Shown here: positions 19,572 to 27,881 of the stretch, piece by piece
Position numbering within the stretch: the first letter of the stretch is position 1
Layout: every line of letters starts with the position of its first letter
Program-made: the position numbers and the translations under genes
DNA from: Pseudomonas viridiflava
GTDB taxonomy: Bacteria; Pseudomonadota; Gammaproteobacteria; Pseudomonadales; Pseudomonadaceae
Assembly (NCBI GenBank): GCA_900596015.1
Contig: UVIF01000001.1
Coordinates: 142,513-206,512 of the forward strand
DNA length: 64,000 bases
Direction of reading: 5' to 3'
Notes under the pieces: model-generated
Told to the model about the DNA's origin: nothing
What the model saw: the letters and a program-made list of their open reading frames with translations, nothing else
Database searches by the model: none

Positions 19572-20723
19572 ATGCAAGACCTGGAACTGAGCGAAGAACA
19601 GATCATGATCCGCGACATGGCGCGCGACTTCGCCCGCGCTGAAGTGGCGCCCCACGCGCGTGCCTGGGAACAGGCGGGCTGGATCGACGATGCCCTGGTG
19701 GCACAGATGGGCGCCCTCGGCCTGCTGGGCATGGTGGTGCCCGAACAATGGGGCGGCAGCTATACCGACTACGTCGCCTATGCCCTGGCGGTGGAGGAGA
19801 TTTCCGCTGCCGACGGCGCGTTGGGGGCGCTGATGAGTGTGCACAACTCGGTAGGCTGTGGGCCCCTGCTCAACTACGGCAGCCCGGCCCAGCAGGACAC
19901 TTGGCTGGCCGCCCTGGCCAGTGGCGAGGTGATCGGCTGTTTCTGCCTCACCGAACCCCAGGCCGGTTCCGAAGCCAACAATCTGCGCACCCGCGCCGTG
20001 CTCGACGGCGAGCATTGGGTGATCGACGGCGCCAAGCAGTTCGTCACCAATGGACGACGTGCCAAGCTGGCCATCGTGTTTGCAGTCACCGATCCGGAGC
20101 TGGGCAAGAAAGGCCTGTCGGCCTTCCTGGTGCCTACCGACACACCAGGTTTCACCGTCGACCGCAGCGAGCACAAGCTCGGTATTCGTGCCTCCGACAC
20201 CTGTGCAATCACCTTGAGTCAGTGCCGAGTACCCGCCGCCAATCTGCTCGGCGAACGCGGCAAGGGCCTTAATATCGCCCTCTCCAATCTGGAAGGCGGC
20301 CGTATCGGCATCGCCGCCCAGGCACTGGGCATCGCACGCGCCGCCTTCGAAGCGGCACTGGGCTACGCCCGCGAACGCGTGCAGTTCGGCAAGCCGATCA
20401 TCGAACACCAGAGCGTGGCCAACCTGCTGGCCGACATGCAGGTGCAGGTCAACGCTGCACGCCTGCTGGTGCTGCACGCCGCACGCCTGCGCAGTGCCGG
20501 TCTGCCCTGCCTGTCCGAAGCCTCGCAGGCAAAGCTGTTCGCCTCGGAAATGGCCGAACGGGTCTGCTCCAGCGCCGTGCAGGTGCACGGGGGCTACGGT
20601 TATCTCGAAGATTACCCCGTGGAAAAGTATTACCGCGACGCGCGCATCACCCAGATCTACGAAGGCTCCAGCGAGATCCAGCGCATGTTGATTGCACGCG
20701 AGCTGCGCAACTATCTGCTGTAG
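19572..20723 (+). CDS. Acyl-CoA dehydrogenase (short/branched chain)
   Basis: FAD-dependent acyl-CoA dehydrogenase of 383 residues. Signatures are [20 protein letters not shown] (FAD/substrate region) and [34 protein letters not shown], which holds the catalytic Glu of the YEGSSEIQ motif near residue 367. Its place 14 bases after the HIBCH-like gene suggests isobutyryl-CoA or 2-methylbutyryl-CoA as substrate; sequence alone does not settle chain length. Electrons would pass to ETF. The ATG at 19572 begins the standard [21 protein letters not shown]-terminus. Confidence 0.9.
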   Translation: MQDLELSEEQIMIRDMARDFARAEVAPHARAWEQAGWIDDALVAQMGALGLLGMVVPEQWGGSYTDYVAYALAVEEISAADGALGALMSVHNSVGCGPLLNYGSPAQQDTWLAALASGEVIGCFCLTEPQAGSEANNLRTRAVLDGEHWVIDGAKQFVTNGRRAKLAIVFAVTDPELGKKGLSAFLVPTDTPGFTVDRSEHKLGIRASDTCAITLSQCRVPAANLLGERGKGLNIALSNLEGGRIGIAAQALGIARAAFEAALGYARERVQFGKPIIEHQSVANLLADMQVQVNAARLLVLHAARLRSAGLPCLSEASQAKLFASEMAERVCSSAVQVHGGYGYLEDYPVEKYYRDARITQIYEGSSEIQRMLIARELRNYLL

Positions 20724-20747
20724 TACCGCATGTAACACCTGCCATCG

Positions 20748-20777
20748 AAGGGGGCTGGTCAACGACCAGCCCCCTTT
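20748..20777. terminator. Bidirectional rho-independent terminator
   Basis: GGGGGCTGGTC (20750-20760), loop AAC, GACCAGCCCCC (20764-20774) then TTT; the opposite strand also ends in T's. It separates the convergent acyl-CoA dehydrogenase and enoyl-CoA hydratase genes. Confidence 0.85.
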
Positions 20778-20780
20778 CGC

Positions 20781-21554
20781 TCAATGCCCCTTGAACTGCG
20801 GCTCGCGCTTGGCGATGAACGCCGCCATGCCCTCTTTCTGATCTTCGCTGGCAAACGCCGCGTGGAACACCCGCCGCTCGAAACGCACGCCTTCGGACAA
20901 GCTCACCTCGAAAGCGCGGTTGACGCTCTCCTTGACCATCATGGCGATCGGCAGTGACTTGGCCGCGATTTGCTGCGCAACCTCCAGCGCCTCGTCGAGC
21001 AGACGGTCGGCGGCCACGATACGGGCAACCAGCCCTGCCCGCTCCGCTTCCTCGGCGCCCATCAAGCGGCCGGTCAGGCACAGCTCCATGGCCTTGGCCT
21101 TGCCCACCGCATGGGTCAGACGCTGGGTGCCGCCCATGCCCGGCAGCACGCCGAGCTTGATCTCCGGCTGGCCGAACTTGGCATTGTCGGCGGCAAGGAT
21201 GAAATCGCACATCAACGCCAGCTCGCAGCCTCCGCCCAAGGCAAAACCGGCCACGGCAGCGATCATCGGCTTGCGCCGATTGGCGACCCGGTCGCTCTCG
21301 TGGAACAGATCGTCGAGGTAGATCTGCGGGTAGCGCAGCTCCGCCATTTCCTTGATGTCGGCGCCGGCGGCAAACGCCTTGGCAGACCCGGTGAGGACGA
21401 TGCAACCGATCTCGCGATCGCTTTCCAGGCGATCGAGGGCCTGGTTCAATTCGTCGATCAACTGCGCGTTGAGGGCATTCAACGCCTGCGGTCGATTGAG
21501 CGTTATCAAGCCTACGCGGCCGCGTGTTTCCAAGAGGATGGTTTCAAAAGCCAT
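20781..21554 (-). CDS. Enoyl-CoA hydratase
   Basis: Crotonase-family hydratase of 257 residues adding water to trans-2-enoyl-CoA. Oxyanion-hole segments are [14 protein letters not shown] (about 58-71) and [17 protein letters not shown] (about 103-119). The catalytic Glu of the first type lies in GGCELAL, the second in [17 protein letters not shown]. Length and sequence are close to short-chain (crotonyl/methacrylyl) hydratases, fitting hydration of methacrylyl-CoA in valine breakdown beside the HIBCH-like gene. The start is the ATG at 21554; longer reading upstream is not crotonase-like. Confidence 0.9.
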   Translation of the reverse strand: MAFETILLETRGRVGLITLNRPQALNALNAQLIDELNQALDRLESDREIGCIVLTGSAKAFAAGADIKEMAELRYPQIYLDDLFHESDRVANRRKPMIAAVAGFALGGGCELALMCDFILAADNAKFGQPEIKLGVLPGMGGTQRLTHAVGKAKAMELCLTGRLMGAEEAERAGLVARIVAADRLLDEALEVAQQIAAKSLPIAMMVKESVNRAFEVSLSEGVRFERRVFHAAFASEDQKEGMAAFIAKREPQFKGH

Positions 21555-21802
21555 GGCATTGTCTCCAGATAGAGGCATTTTCTGCCCCCCGATTATTGTT
21601 GTTGTATCGACCCATGGGCAGCGTACTGCCCATGATCGCGTGTCGTGTTTGTAGCATTCTGAAACCTGATACCGGACATTCTTTGGCCGCAGCCGGGCAC
21701 CACCGGCCCATGCCAACCTCCAATGGGTGCTACGGTGCGGACCTGCGACACCCTGCGTCCAAGCGTCCACGCTGCATCACAGTCCACTCCAGGAGGTCCC
21801 CC

Positions 21803-22819
21803 ATGCTTCGCCTGTCCACGCTGGCGCTCGCCGGCATCTTTGCCCAACCACTGCTGGCCGCCGATTCGTCGCCCAGCTATGGCCCCGAACTGCAAGGCTT
21901 CGACTATCCGTACACGCTGCAACATTACGCCTTCGAGTCCCAGGGCAAAAGCCTGCAAATGGGTTATATGGACGTCGCCGCCAACGGCAAGGCCAACGGC
22001 CGCACCGTGGTCCTGATGCATGGCAAGAATTTCTGCGGCGCTACCTGGGAAAGCTCGATCAAGGCGCTCAGCGACGCCGGGTACCGCGTGGTGGCGCCCG
22101 ACCAGATCGGCTTCTGCACCTCCAGCAAGCCCGAGCACTATCAATACAGCTTCCAGCAATTGGCCAACAACACCCATGACCTGCTGACCCGCATCGGGGT
22201 CAAGGAAGCGGTGATCATGGGTCATTCCACCGGCGGCATGCTCGCGACTCGCTACGCCCTGATGTTCCCCGAAGACACTGAGCGCCTGGCCATGGTCAAT
22301 CCCATCGGCCTGGAAGACTGGAAAGCCATGGGCGTGCCCTATCGCAGCGTCGACCAGTGGTTCGAACGCGAGACCAAGGTCACCGCCGAAGGCATCCGCA
22401 ACTACGAGCGCAGCACCTATTACGGCGGTCGCTGGAAGCCCGAATACGACCGTTGGGTAGACATGCTCGCGGGGTTGAACAAGGGGCCGGGGCATACCTT
22501 GGTGGCATGGAATTCGGCGTTGATCTACGACATGATCTTCACCCAGCCGGTGGTCTACGAGTTCAAGGACCTGCAGGTGCCGACCCTGCTGCTGATCGGC
22601 GACGCCGACACCACCGCGATCGGCAGCGACATCGCGCCACCTCAGGTCAAGGCCACGCTGGGCAAATACACCGTGCTGGGCAAGCAGGCCAGCCAGCTGA
22701 TTCCTCACAGTACCCTGGTGGAATTCGCCAGGCTTGGCCATGCACCGCAAATGGAGGTGCCGGCGCGCTTCCACAAGGCCCTGCTCGATTGGCTGGACAC
22801 TCCCCAGAAACCGCTGTGA
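21803..22819 (+). CDS. Exported alpha/beta hydrolase
   Basis: Predicted periplasmic alpha/beta-hydrolase fold enzyme of 338 residues. A signal peptide (MLRLSTLALAGIFAQPLLAA, cleavage near 20) is clear. The oxyanion motif VVLMHGKNF is near 70-77, the nucleophile Ser142 lies in IMGHSTGGM, an acidic candidate in LLIGDADTTAIG, and the His in ARLGHAPQMEVP near residue 312. Substrate unknown; the family includes esterases, haloperoxidase-like proteins and lactonases. AGGAGG at 21791-21796, six bases before the ATG, fixes the start. The next gene begins 15 bases later, so the two are probably co-transcribed. Confidence 0.85.
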   Translation: MLRLSTLALAGIFAQPLLAADSSPSYGPELQGFDYPYTLQHYAFESQGKSLQMGYMDVAANGKANGRTVVLMHGKNFCGATWESSIKALSDAGYRVVAPDQIGFCTSSKPEHYQYSFQQLANNTHDLLTRIGVKEAVIMGHSTGGMLATRYALMFPEDTERLAMVNPIGLEDWKAMGVPYRSVDQWFERETKVTAEGIRNYERSTYYGGRWKPEYDRWVDMLAGLNKGPGHTLVAWNSALIYDMIFTQPVVYEFKDLQVPTLLLIGDADTTAIGSDIAPPQVKATLGKYTVLGKQASQLIPHSTLVEFARLGHAPQMEVPARFHKALLDWLDTPQKPL

Positions 22820-22834
22820 CAAGAGGCAACCCCC

Positions 22835-23785
22835 ATGCGAATAGCCGTCATCGACGACTGGCAATCGGTGGCTGAAAGCGTGGTCGACTGGACCCCGCTA
22901 CAAGCCGTAGGCGAGCTCGATTTCATTCACGATTACCCCGGCGAAAGCGCAGTGCTGGCCGAGCGCCTTGCGCCCTACGCCATCATCTGCGTGATGCGTG
23001 AACGCACGCTGTTCGACGCCGGCCTGCTCGAACGACTGCCGCAGCTCAAGCTACTGGTGACCGGGGGCATGCGCAACGCAGCCATCGACCTGCAGGCCGC
23101 AGCCCGCCTGGGCATTCAGGTGGCCGGCACGGACAGCTACAAGCATGCTGCGCCGGAACTGACGTGGGCGCTGCTGATGGCGCTGACCCGTGATCTGCTC
23201 GGCGAAGCCAACTCGCTGCGCGCTGGCGGCTGGCAGGTGGGCCTGGGTGGCGATCTGCACGGCAGCACACTGGGCCTGCTGGGTCTGGGCAGTATCGGCG
23301 AAAAGGTGGCGCGCTTCGGTCAGGCGTTCGGCATGCGCGTGATTGCCTGGAGCCAGAACCTGACGCCCGAGCGGGCGGCGCAGGTGGGGGTCGAATACGT
23401 GAGCAAGCAGCAACTGTTCGAGCAGGCCGACGTGCTCAGCGTGCACCTGGTGCTGAGCGACCGCAGCCGGGGACTGGTCGATGCACAGGCGCTGGCATGG
23501 ATGAAGCCGGGCGCGCGGCTGGTGAACACGTCGCGCGGCCCTATCATCGACGAAACAGCGTTGCTTCAGTCCCTGCGTGACGGCCACCTGGGCGGCGCGG
23601 CGCTGGACGTGTTCGACGAAGAACCGTTGGCGCCGGACCATCCGTTCCGGACACTGCCCAACGTGCTGGCAACGCCGCACATCGGCTACGTCAGCGGCAA
23701 CAACTATCGGCTGTTCTTCAGCCAGATGATCGAAGACATACTGGCCTGGCATTCGGGCCAGCCAGTGCGCCTGCTGACCCCCTGA
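22835..23785 (+). CDS. D-2-hydroxyacid dehydrogenase family protein
   Basis: NAD(P)-dependent dehydrogenase of 316 residues of the D-isomer 2-hydroxyacid family (as glycerate, phosphoglycerate or hydroxypyruvate reductases). The nucleotide-binding motif is LGLLGLGSIGEKVARFG (about 146-162). Catalytic residues are Arg in NTSRGPIID, Glu in FDEEPL and His in TPHIGYV. It begins MRIAVIDDWQ, a variant N-terminus seen in a branch often annotated only at family level. The substrate is not evident. Linked to the preceding hydrolase gene by 15 bases. Confidence 0.9.
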   Translation: MRIAVIDDWQSVAESVVDWTPLQAVGELDFIHDYPGESAVLAERLAPYAIICVMRERTLFDAGLLERLPQLKLLVTGGMRNAAIDLQAAARLGIQVAGTDSYKHAAPELTWALLMALTRDLLGEANSLRAGGWQVGLGGDLHGSTLGLLGLGSIGEKVARFGQAFGMRVIAWSQNLTPERAAQVGVEYVSKQQLFEQADVLSVHLVLSDRSRGLVDAQALAWMKPGARLVNTSRGPIIDETALLQSLRDGHLGGAALDVFDEEPLAPDHPFRTLPNVLATPHIGYVSGNNYRLFFSQMIEDILAWHSGQPVRLLTP

Positions 23786-23802
23786 CCTGCTGGCCGCAAC
23801 GA

Positions 23803-24813
23803 TCAGTCGATCAGGCCCGCACTGCGCAGTGCCGCTGTCGCCTGCTGCCAACGTGGATGCCGGCGGTACTCGACGTCGGCCTGGGTGCGGCCGCGCATGG
23901 CGGCGATGCGTGGCGAGGGCTGCACGCCCATGCGCTGCGCAGCGCTCAAGGCCAGTTCGGCCGCCGCGCGGTCGTTGCACACCAGGCCCATGTCACAACC
24001 AGCGCTCAGGGCTGCCTCGATACGGCTGGCAGCGTCGCCGACCACATGGGCGCCGGCCATCGACAGGTCGTCGCTGAAAATCACTCCATCGAAGCCCAAC
24101 TCGCCGCGCAATATGTCCTGCAACCAACGGCGCGAGAAGCCTGCGGGGTTGCTGTCCACCTGCGGGTAGATGACATGTGCCGGCATGACCGCCGCCAGCT
24201 TGCCCGCCAGCCGCGCGAATGGCACCAGATCGCAGGCACGAATCTGCTCGAGGCTGCGCTCGTCGGTAGGAATCGCCACATGAGAATCGGCTTCCGCCCA
24301 GCCGTGACCGGGAAAATGCTTGCCGCACGCGGCCATGCCGGCAGCGTTCATGCCGCGGATGAACGCGCCCGCCAGCAGCGTGGCCCGCTCGGGGTCGCCC
24401 TCGAACGCGCGGGTGCCGACCACGGCGCTGTGCCCGTGATCCAGATCCAGCACCGGCGCAAAACTCAGGTCCAGGCCCACCGCCAGCACCTCGGCGGCCA
24501 TCAACCAGCCGCAGTGCTCGGCCAGGCCGGCCGCCTCCGCGTGGTGCGCCAGCTCGCGCATGGCCGGCAGACGCACGAAGCCCTGGCGCAGCCGCTGCAC
24601 TCGCCCACCCTCCTGGTCGACAGCCAGGATCAGGTCGGGCCGCACCGCGCGAATGGCAGCGGTCAACTCGCGTACCTGCCGCGGATGCTCGATGTTGCGC
24701 GCGAAAATGATCAGCCCGGCAACTTCGGGCTGGCGCAACAGATGGCGGTCCTCGGCGCTGAGCCAGGTACCGGCAACGTCGACCATCAGGGAGCCTTGCA
24801 GACGAGCGCTCAT
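23803..24813 (-). CDS. nagZ: Beta-N-acetylhexosaminidase NagZ
   Basis: Cytoplasmic family-3 glycoside hydrolase of 336 residues. It removes GlcNAc from 1,6-anhydromuropeptides during peptidoglycan recycling and thereby affects AmpR signalling for beta-lactamase. Diagnostic motifs are VDQEGGRVQRL, FAPVLDLDHG, the loop KHFPGHGWAEADSHVAIP that carries the unusual catalytic His/Asp dyad, and FSDDLSMAGA with the nucleophile Asp. The start at 24813 (MSARLQGSLMVDV) has AAGGAAA upstream; 14 further in-frame codons upstream are not family-like. It follows psrA on the same strand with 45 bases between. Confidence 0.96.
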   Translation of the reverse strand: MSARLQGSLMVDVAGTWLSAEDRHLLRQPEVAGLIIFARNIEHPRQVRELTAAIRAVRPDLILAVDQEGGRVQRLRQGFVRLPAMRELAHHAEAAGLAEHCGWLMAAEVLAVGLDLSFAPVLDLDHGHSAVVGTRAFEGDPERATLLAGAFIRGMNAAGMAACGKHFPGHGWAEADSHVAIPTDERSLEQIRACDLVPFARLAGKLAAVMPAHVIYPQVDSNPAGFSRRWLQDILRGELGFDGVIFSDDLSMAGAHVVGDAASRIEAALSAGCDMGLVCNDRAAAELALSAAQRMGVQPSPRIAAMRGRTQADVEYRRHPRWQQATAALRSAGLID

Positions 24814-24858
24814 GGATTTTCCTTGTAGAGAGGGAGCTGGAGGGCGACCCGGCACACG

Positions 24859-25566
24859 TCAGGCCTTGGCAGCGGCCGCGGTGCTCTTGCTGCGTGGCCG
24901 CAGTTGAGCGGCGGCCATGGCCTGGTCGGTTACCGCGCTCTGCGCGCGCATGCCTGCGGCAAGAAACGGCACCATCAAGCGCATCACCTGCTCGATCGAG
25001 GTGTCGACGCCGAAGTCGGTTTCCGCAATGGCACGCAGCGCCTTGATCCCAGACATGCTGAACGCCGCGGCGCCCAGCATGAAATGCACGCGCCAGAACA
25101 GCTCCAGAGGGGGAATGCGTGGTGCGGCTTCGTTGACCAGCAGCATGTACCGGCGAAAGACCTTGCCGTACATGTCTTCCAGGTAACGACGCAAGTGGCC
25201 CTGGCTCTGGCTGAAGGCCAGGCCCAGCAGGCGCATGAAGATGGAAAGGTCGTTACCGCTGCGCGGTTGAACGACGAGTGCCTGCTCTACCAGAATTTCC
25301 AGCAGCTCTTCCAGGCTGGCCTTGGGCATCGCGCTGGCCTGCCGCCGCTCCAGCTCACGGTCGAGGCTGGCGCAGAAGGGCCCGAGAAATCTGGAGAATA
25401 CCGCCTGGATGAGCGCTTTCTTCGAACCGAAATGGTAGTTCACTGCCGCCAGGTTGACCCCGGCTTTGCTGGTGATCAGGCGCAGCGAGGTTTCCGCGAA
25501 GCCTTTTTCCGCAAAAAGCTGTTCTGCGGCATCGAGGATGCGTTCAACGGTTTCCGACTGGGCCAT
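24859..25566 (-). CDS. psrA: TetR-family regulator PsrA
   Basis: Long-chain-fatty-acid-responsive TetR regulator of 235 residues that represses fatty-acid oxidation genes and, in pseudomonads, activates rpoS. The N-terminal helix-turn-helix domain spans about 5-52 (ETVERILDAAEQLFAEKGFAETSLRLITSKAGVNLAAVNYHFGSK split over three helices). The ligand domain follows, with an Ala/Lys-rich tail. The start at 25566 gives the canonical MAQSETVERIL. Two overlapping PsrA operators lie 16-42 bases upstream, so autorepression is expected. Gene order nagZ-psrA-lexA matches other Pseudomonas. Confidence 0.96.
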   Translation of the reverse strand: MAQSETVERILDAAEQLFAEKGFAETSLRLITSKAGVNLAAVNYHFGSKKALIQAVFSRFLGPFCASLDRELERRQASAMPKASLEELLEILVEQALVVQPRSGNDLSIFMRLLGLAFSQSQGHLRRYLEDMYGKVFRRYMLLVNEAAPRIPPLELFWRVHFMLGAAAFSMSGIKALRAIAETDFGVDTSIEQVMRLMVPFLAAGMRAQSAVTDQAMAAAQLRPRSKSTAAAAKA

Positions 25567-25581
25567 GGCAACTCCGCCTGA

Positions 25582-25608
25582 CAAACACTTGTTTGAAACA
25601 TACGTTTC
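25582..25608. promoter_or_regulatory. Two overlapping PsrA operators
   Basis: CAAAC-ACTT-GTTTG (25582-25595) and GAAAC-ATAC-GTTTC (25595-25608) both fit the PsrA consensus G/CAAAC-N2-4-GTTTG/C exactly and share base 25595. They lie just upstream of psrA, as expected for autoregulation. Confidence 0.85.
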
Positions 25609-25750
25609 AAATAGCGTGACTGTCAAGTCCATACGGCCTTTTTGTGGCCATGGGGTCACGTATTAAAGCATACAAATTCATCGCCTTAGCGCAGCATGCG
25701 AACATCGGCAGGCGACGTACCCGGAAAACGGTATTGCCAAGGGCCATCTA

Positions 25751-25785
25751 CTGTATATAATCCCAGTCACTGTACAAAAAGACAG
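25751..25785 (+). promoter_or_regulatory. lexA promoter with two SOS boxes
   Basis: Box 1 CTGTATATAATCCCAG (25751-25766) and box 2 CTGTACAAAAAGACAG (25770-25785) both fit CTG-N10-CAG. TATAAT (25756-25761) inside box 1 is a likely -10 element, so LexA binding would block RNA polymerase. The second box ends ten bases before the lexA ATG. Confidence 0.9.
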
Positions 25786-25795
25786 AGCCATCGAC

Positions 25796-26404
25796 ATGTT
25801 GAAATTGACGCCACGCCAAGCTGAAATTCTGGCCTTCATCAAGCGCTGCCTTGACGACAATGGCTTTCCACCTACCCGTGCGGAAATTGCTCAGGAACTG
25901 GGGTTCAAGTCACCCAACGCGGCCGAAGAACACCTCAAGGCCCTGGCGCGAAAAGGCGCCATCGAGATGACTCCAGGCGCCTCGCGCGGCATCCGCATCC
26001 CCGGCTCCGAAGCCCGCAACGACGACGCCAGCCTGCCGGTCGTCGGGCGCGTCGCGGCTGGCGCACCGATCCTGGCGCAGGAACACATCGAAGAGTCCTG
26101 CAAGATCAACCCGGGCTTCTTCCATCCGCGCGCCGACTACCTCCTGCGCGTACAGGGCATGAGCATGCGCGACGTCGGCATTCTCGACGGTGACCTGCTT
26201 GCCGTGCACACCTGCCGCGAAGTGCGCAACGGGCAGATAGTGGTCGCGCGCATCGGCGACGAGGTCACCGTGAAACGGTTCCAGCGCGAAGGCAACAAGG
26301 TTTTCCTGGTCGCGGAAAACCCCGACTTCGCACCCATTGAAGTCGACCTCAAAGATCAGGATCTGGTCATTGAAGGTCTGAGCGTCGGCGTCATTCGTCG
26401 ATAA
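25796..26404 (+). CDS. lexA: SOS repressor LexA
   Basis: Transcriptional repressor of the SOS regulon, 202 residues, normal length. The winged helix DNA-binding domain ([16 protein letters not shown] through [18 protein letters not shown]) occupies about 1-68. The self-cleavage site is Ala88-Gly89 in [10 protein letters not shown]; the catalytic pair is Ser123 in GMSMRDVG and Lys160 in VTVKRF. RecA-stimulated cleavage induces the regulon. Two SOS boxes in its own promoter give autoregulation. sulA starts nine bases after the stop. Confidence 0.98.
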   Translation: MLKLTPRQAEILAFIKRCLDDNGFPPTRAEIAQELGFKSPNAAEEHLKALARKGAIEMTPGASRGIRIPGSEARNDDASLPVVGRVAAGAPILAQEHIEESCKINPGFFHPRADYLLRVQGMSMRDVGILDGDLLAVHTCREVRNGQIVVARIGDEVTVKRFQREGNKVFLVAENPDFAPIEVDLKDQDLVIEGLSVGVIRR

Positions 26405-26413
26405 GGAGGCATC

Positions 26414-26890
26414 ATGCAGTTTCCCCTGTCACCCCAACAAGCACAAATGTCGCTGTTCGAAGCATTCATGGCTGCACCGGCAACGCCGCTGTTCAAGGAG
26501 ACCGTCGAGTCGCCGTGGACCGTCGCCGATCCGGATGTATTCAGCGAGATGTCTCTGCGTGGTGCCGCGGGGAACTGCCTGAACCTGCTGGCGCCCATGC
26601 TGCGGGAGCTCAGCGAAGAACAGGACGCGCGCTGGCTGACGCTGATCGCTCCGCCTGCAAGCCTGACGCAAGCCTGGCTGCGCGATGCAGGGCTCAATCG
26701 CGAGCGCATATTGCTGCTTCAGCCCTGGGGTACGCAAAGCGCCCAGCAATTGGCATGCGAGGCGTTGCGCCTGGGTCGCAGCCATACCGTGGTCAGCTGG
26801 CTCAACCCGCTGCCGTCCGTGGCGAGGCAACAATTGATGACAGCGGCGCGCCAGGGCAGCGCGCAGAGCCTGAACATTCGTTTGGGATAA
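26414..26890 (+). CDS. sulA: SOS cell-division inhibitor SulA
   Basis: Protein of 158 residues related to SulA, which binds FtsZ and halts division during DNA damage. The recognisable core is RELSEEQDARWLTLIAPPASLTQAWLRDAGLNRERILLLQPWG (about 61-104, in overlapping segments), followed by AQQLACEALRLGRSHTVVSWL. AGGAGG at 26404-26409 overlaps the lexA stop and sits four bases before the ATG, so the two genes form an SOS-controlled operon. The N-terminal 50 residues are variable, as usual. Confidence 0.93.
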   Translation: MQFPLSPQQAQMSLFEAFMAAPATPLFKETVESPWTVADPDVFSEMSLRGAAGNCLNLLAPMLRELSEEQDARWLTLIAPPASLTQAWLRDAGLNRERILLLQPWGTQSAQQLACEALRLGRSHTVVSWLNPLPSVARQQLMTAARQGSAQSLNIRLG

Positions 26891-26951
26891 ACCTGCGGTA
26901 ACGGGATACTGCCCGCCCGGGCCAGCGCAAGGCGCTCGCTGCGCGGCAGGA

Positions 26952-27185
26952 TCAGTGCAGGACGTGCGGGCCGTCGTCCTTGTCGATCTCCCCTTCCACC
27001 AGCTTGCCGGCCATCTGCACACCGACACTGAGCATGGCCTTGGCCACTTCCACATGCTGGCCCTGCAGGAATGCCTTGGCATCTTCGGAAAAATTCAGCG
27101 TCACCAGCGAACCTTCGTCCTCGGCACGACGCAACTCGATGCGGCCGTCAGGCAGCTCGACAATCTCAAGAAAGGACGTTGGCAT
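26952..27185 (-). CDS. Conserved small hypothetical protein
   Basis: A 77-residue protein starting MPTSFLEIVELPDGRIELRRAEDE, with SLVTLNFSEDAKAFLQGQHVEVAKAMLSVG in the middle. It corresponds in position to the small conserved gene between sulA and topA in other Pseudomonas (I recall PA3009). The beta-strand-rich start and two helices suggest a compact soluble fold. No catalytic motif is visible. The start at 27185 is preferred to 27242 because the upstream extension is not protein-like. It converges on sulA. Confidence 0.8.
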   Translation of the reverse strand: MPTSFLEIVELPDGRIELRRAEDEGSLVTLNFSEDAKAFLQGQHVEVAKAMLSVGVQMAGKLVEGEIDKDDGPHVLH

Positions 27186-27235
27186 AAGGACATGTTCTCC
27201 ACGAAAGGCGGGCATTGTAGCAGTGTCAAGGCAAA

Positions 27236-27757
27236 TCAGCACTCACTGAGCCCTTCGCGGAAACGAACGGTCAAGCCCTTGAGCTGCTGACGCCAGCTTT
27301 CGAGCACCTCGCGGCTGAGTTCCGGCTCTTCGACTTCATCCAGATTGACCGCCTGGATCAGCGGCTGGGTCACATCGCCCTTGGGCTTCCTGGGGGCCCT
27401 GGGCGGCACGAACAGCGCGCTGTGCGCAGCAAGCAATTGCGCCAGCCAGGTGTGCGAATGCTGGGCCAGCTCCACCAATTCCGCCAGCTCGGGAATGGAC
27501 GTGCCGTCGAGCGCCTGCGTTGTCAGCAGGTTCTCCGCACGGGCAGTGCCGGCCTGAGGCAGGCGGTAATAGCCGGCGATCTCGTGGCACAGTCCCAACA
27601 AGGCACCGTACAGGTGGAACAGCGCGGATTCGCGCTGCGCCTGCAACTGTGCCTGCGCATTGATGGCCTGGCCCAGTTCGGCCTTGCCCATGGATTCCAG
27701 TGCCAGCCCGGCGAAATAGATTTTCTGGTTGGTACGGGTATAGAGCTCATAGGCCAT
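27236..27757 (-). CDS. DUF6586-like hypothetical protein
   Basis: A 173-residue soluble, mostly helical protein starting MAYELYTRTNQKIYFAGLALESM. It is conserved beside topA in Pseudomonas (the PA3010 position) and resembles the family labelled DUF6586; that label is from memory. There is a Pro-rich basic stretch PPRAPRKPKGD near 118-128 and an acidic patch DEVEEPELSREVLESW after it. No signal or membrane segment. The start is the ATG at 27757; 23 upstream in-frame codons lie over the topA terminator side and lack homology. Function unknown. Confidence 0.75.
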   Translation of the reverse strand: MAYELYTRTNQKIYFAGLALESMGKAELGQAINAQAQLQAQRESALFHLYGALLGLCHEIAGYYRLPQAGTARAENLLTTQALDGTSIPELAELVELAQHSHTWLAQLLAAHSALFVPPRAPRKPKGDVTQPLIQAVNLDEVEEPELSREVLESWRQQLKGLTVRFREGLSEC

Positions 27758-27833
27758 GCTGGCGATCTCCGCAGTGAACACTCGACTGCCACAGTGTCGG
27801 GAACCTGCCCAGCCAGTGCAAGCCACAAATGAA

Positions 27834-27866
27834 AAGGCCGCACTGTCCAGGGGACGGTGCGGCCTT
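27834..27866 (-). terminator. Rho-independent terminator of topA
   Basis: AAGGCCGCAC (27834-27843) pairs with GTGCGGCCTT (27857-27866); the 13-base loop itself can pair GTCC with GGAC. On the minus strand the stem is followed by TTTTC. It lies 16 bases after the topA stop. Confidence 0.8.
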
Positions 27867-27881
27867 GGTGCTGACGGCGCT

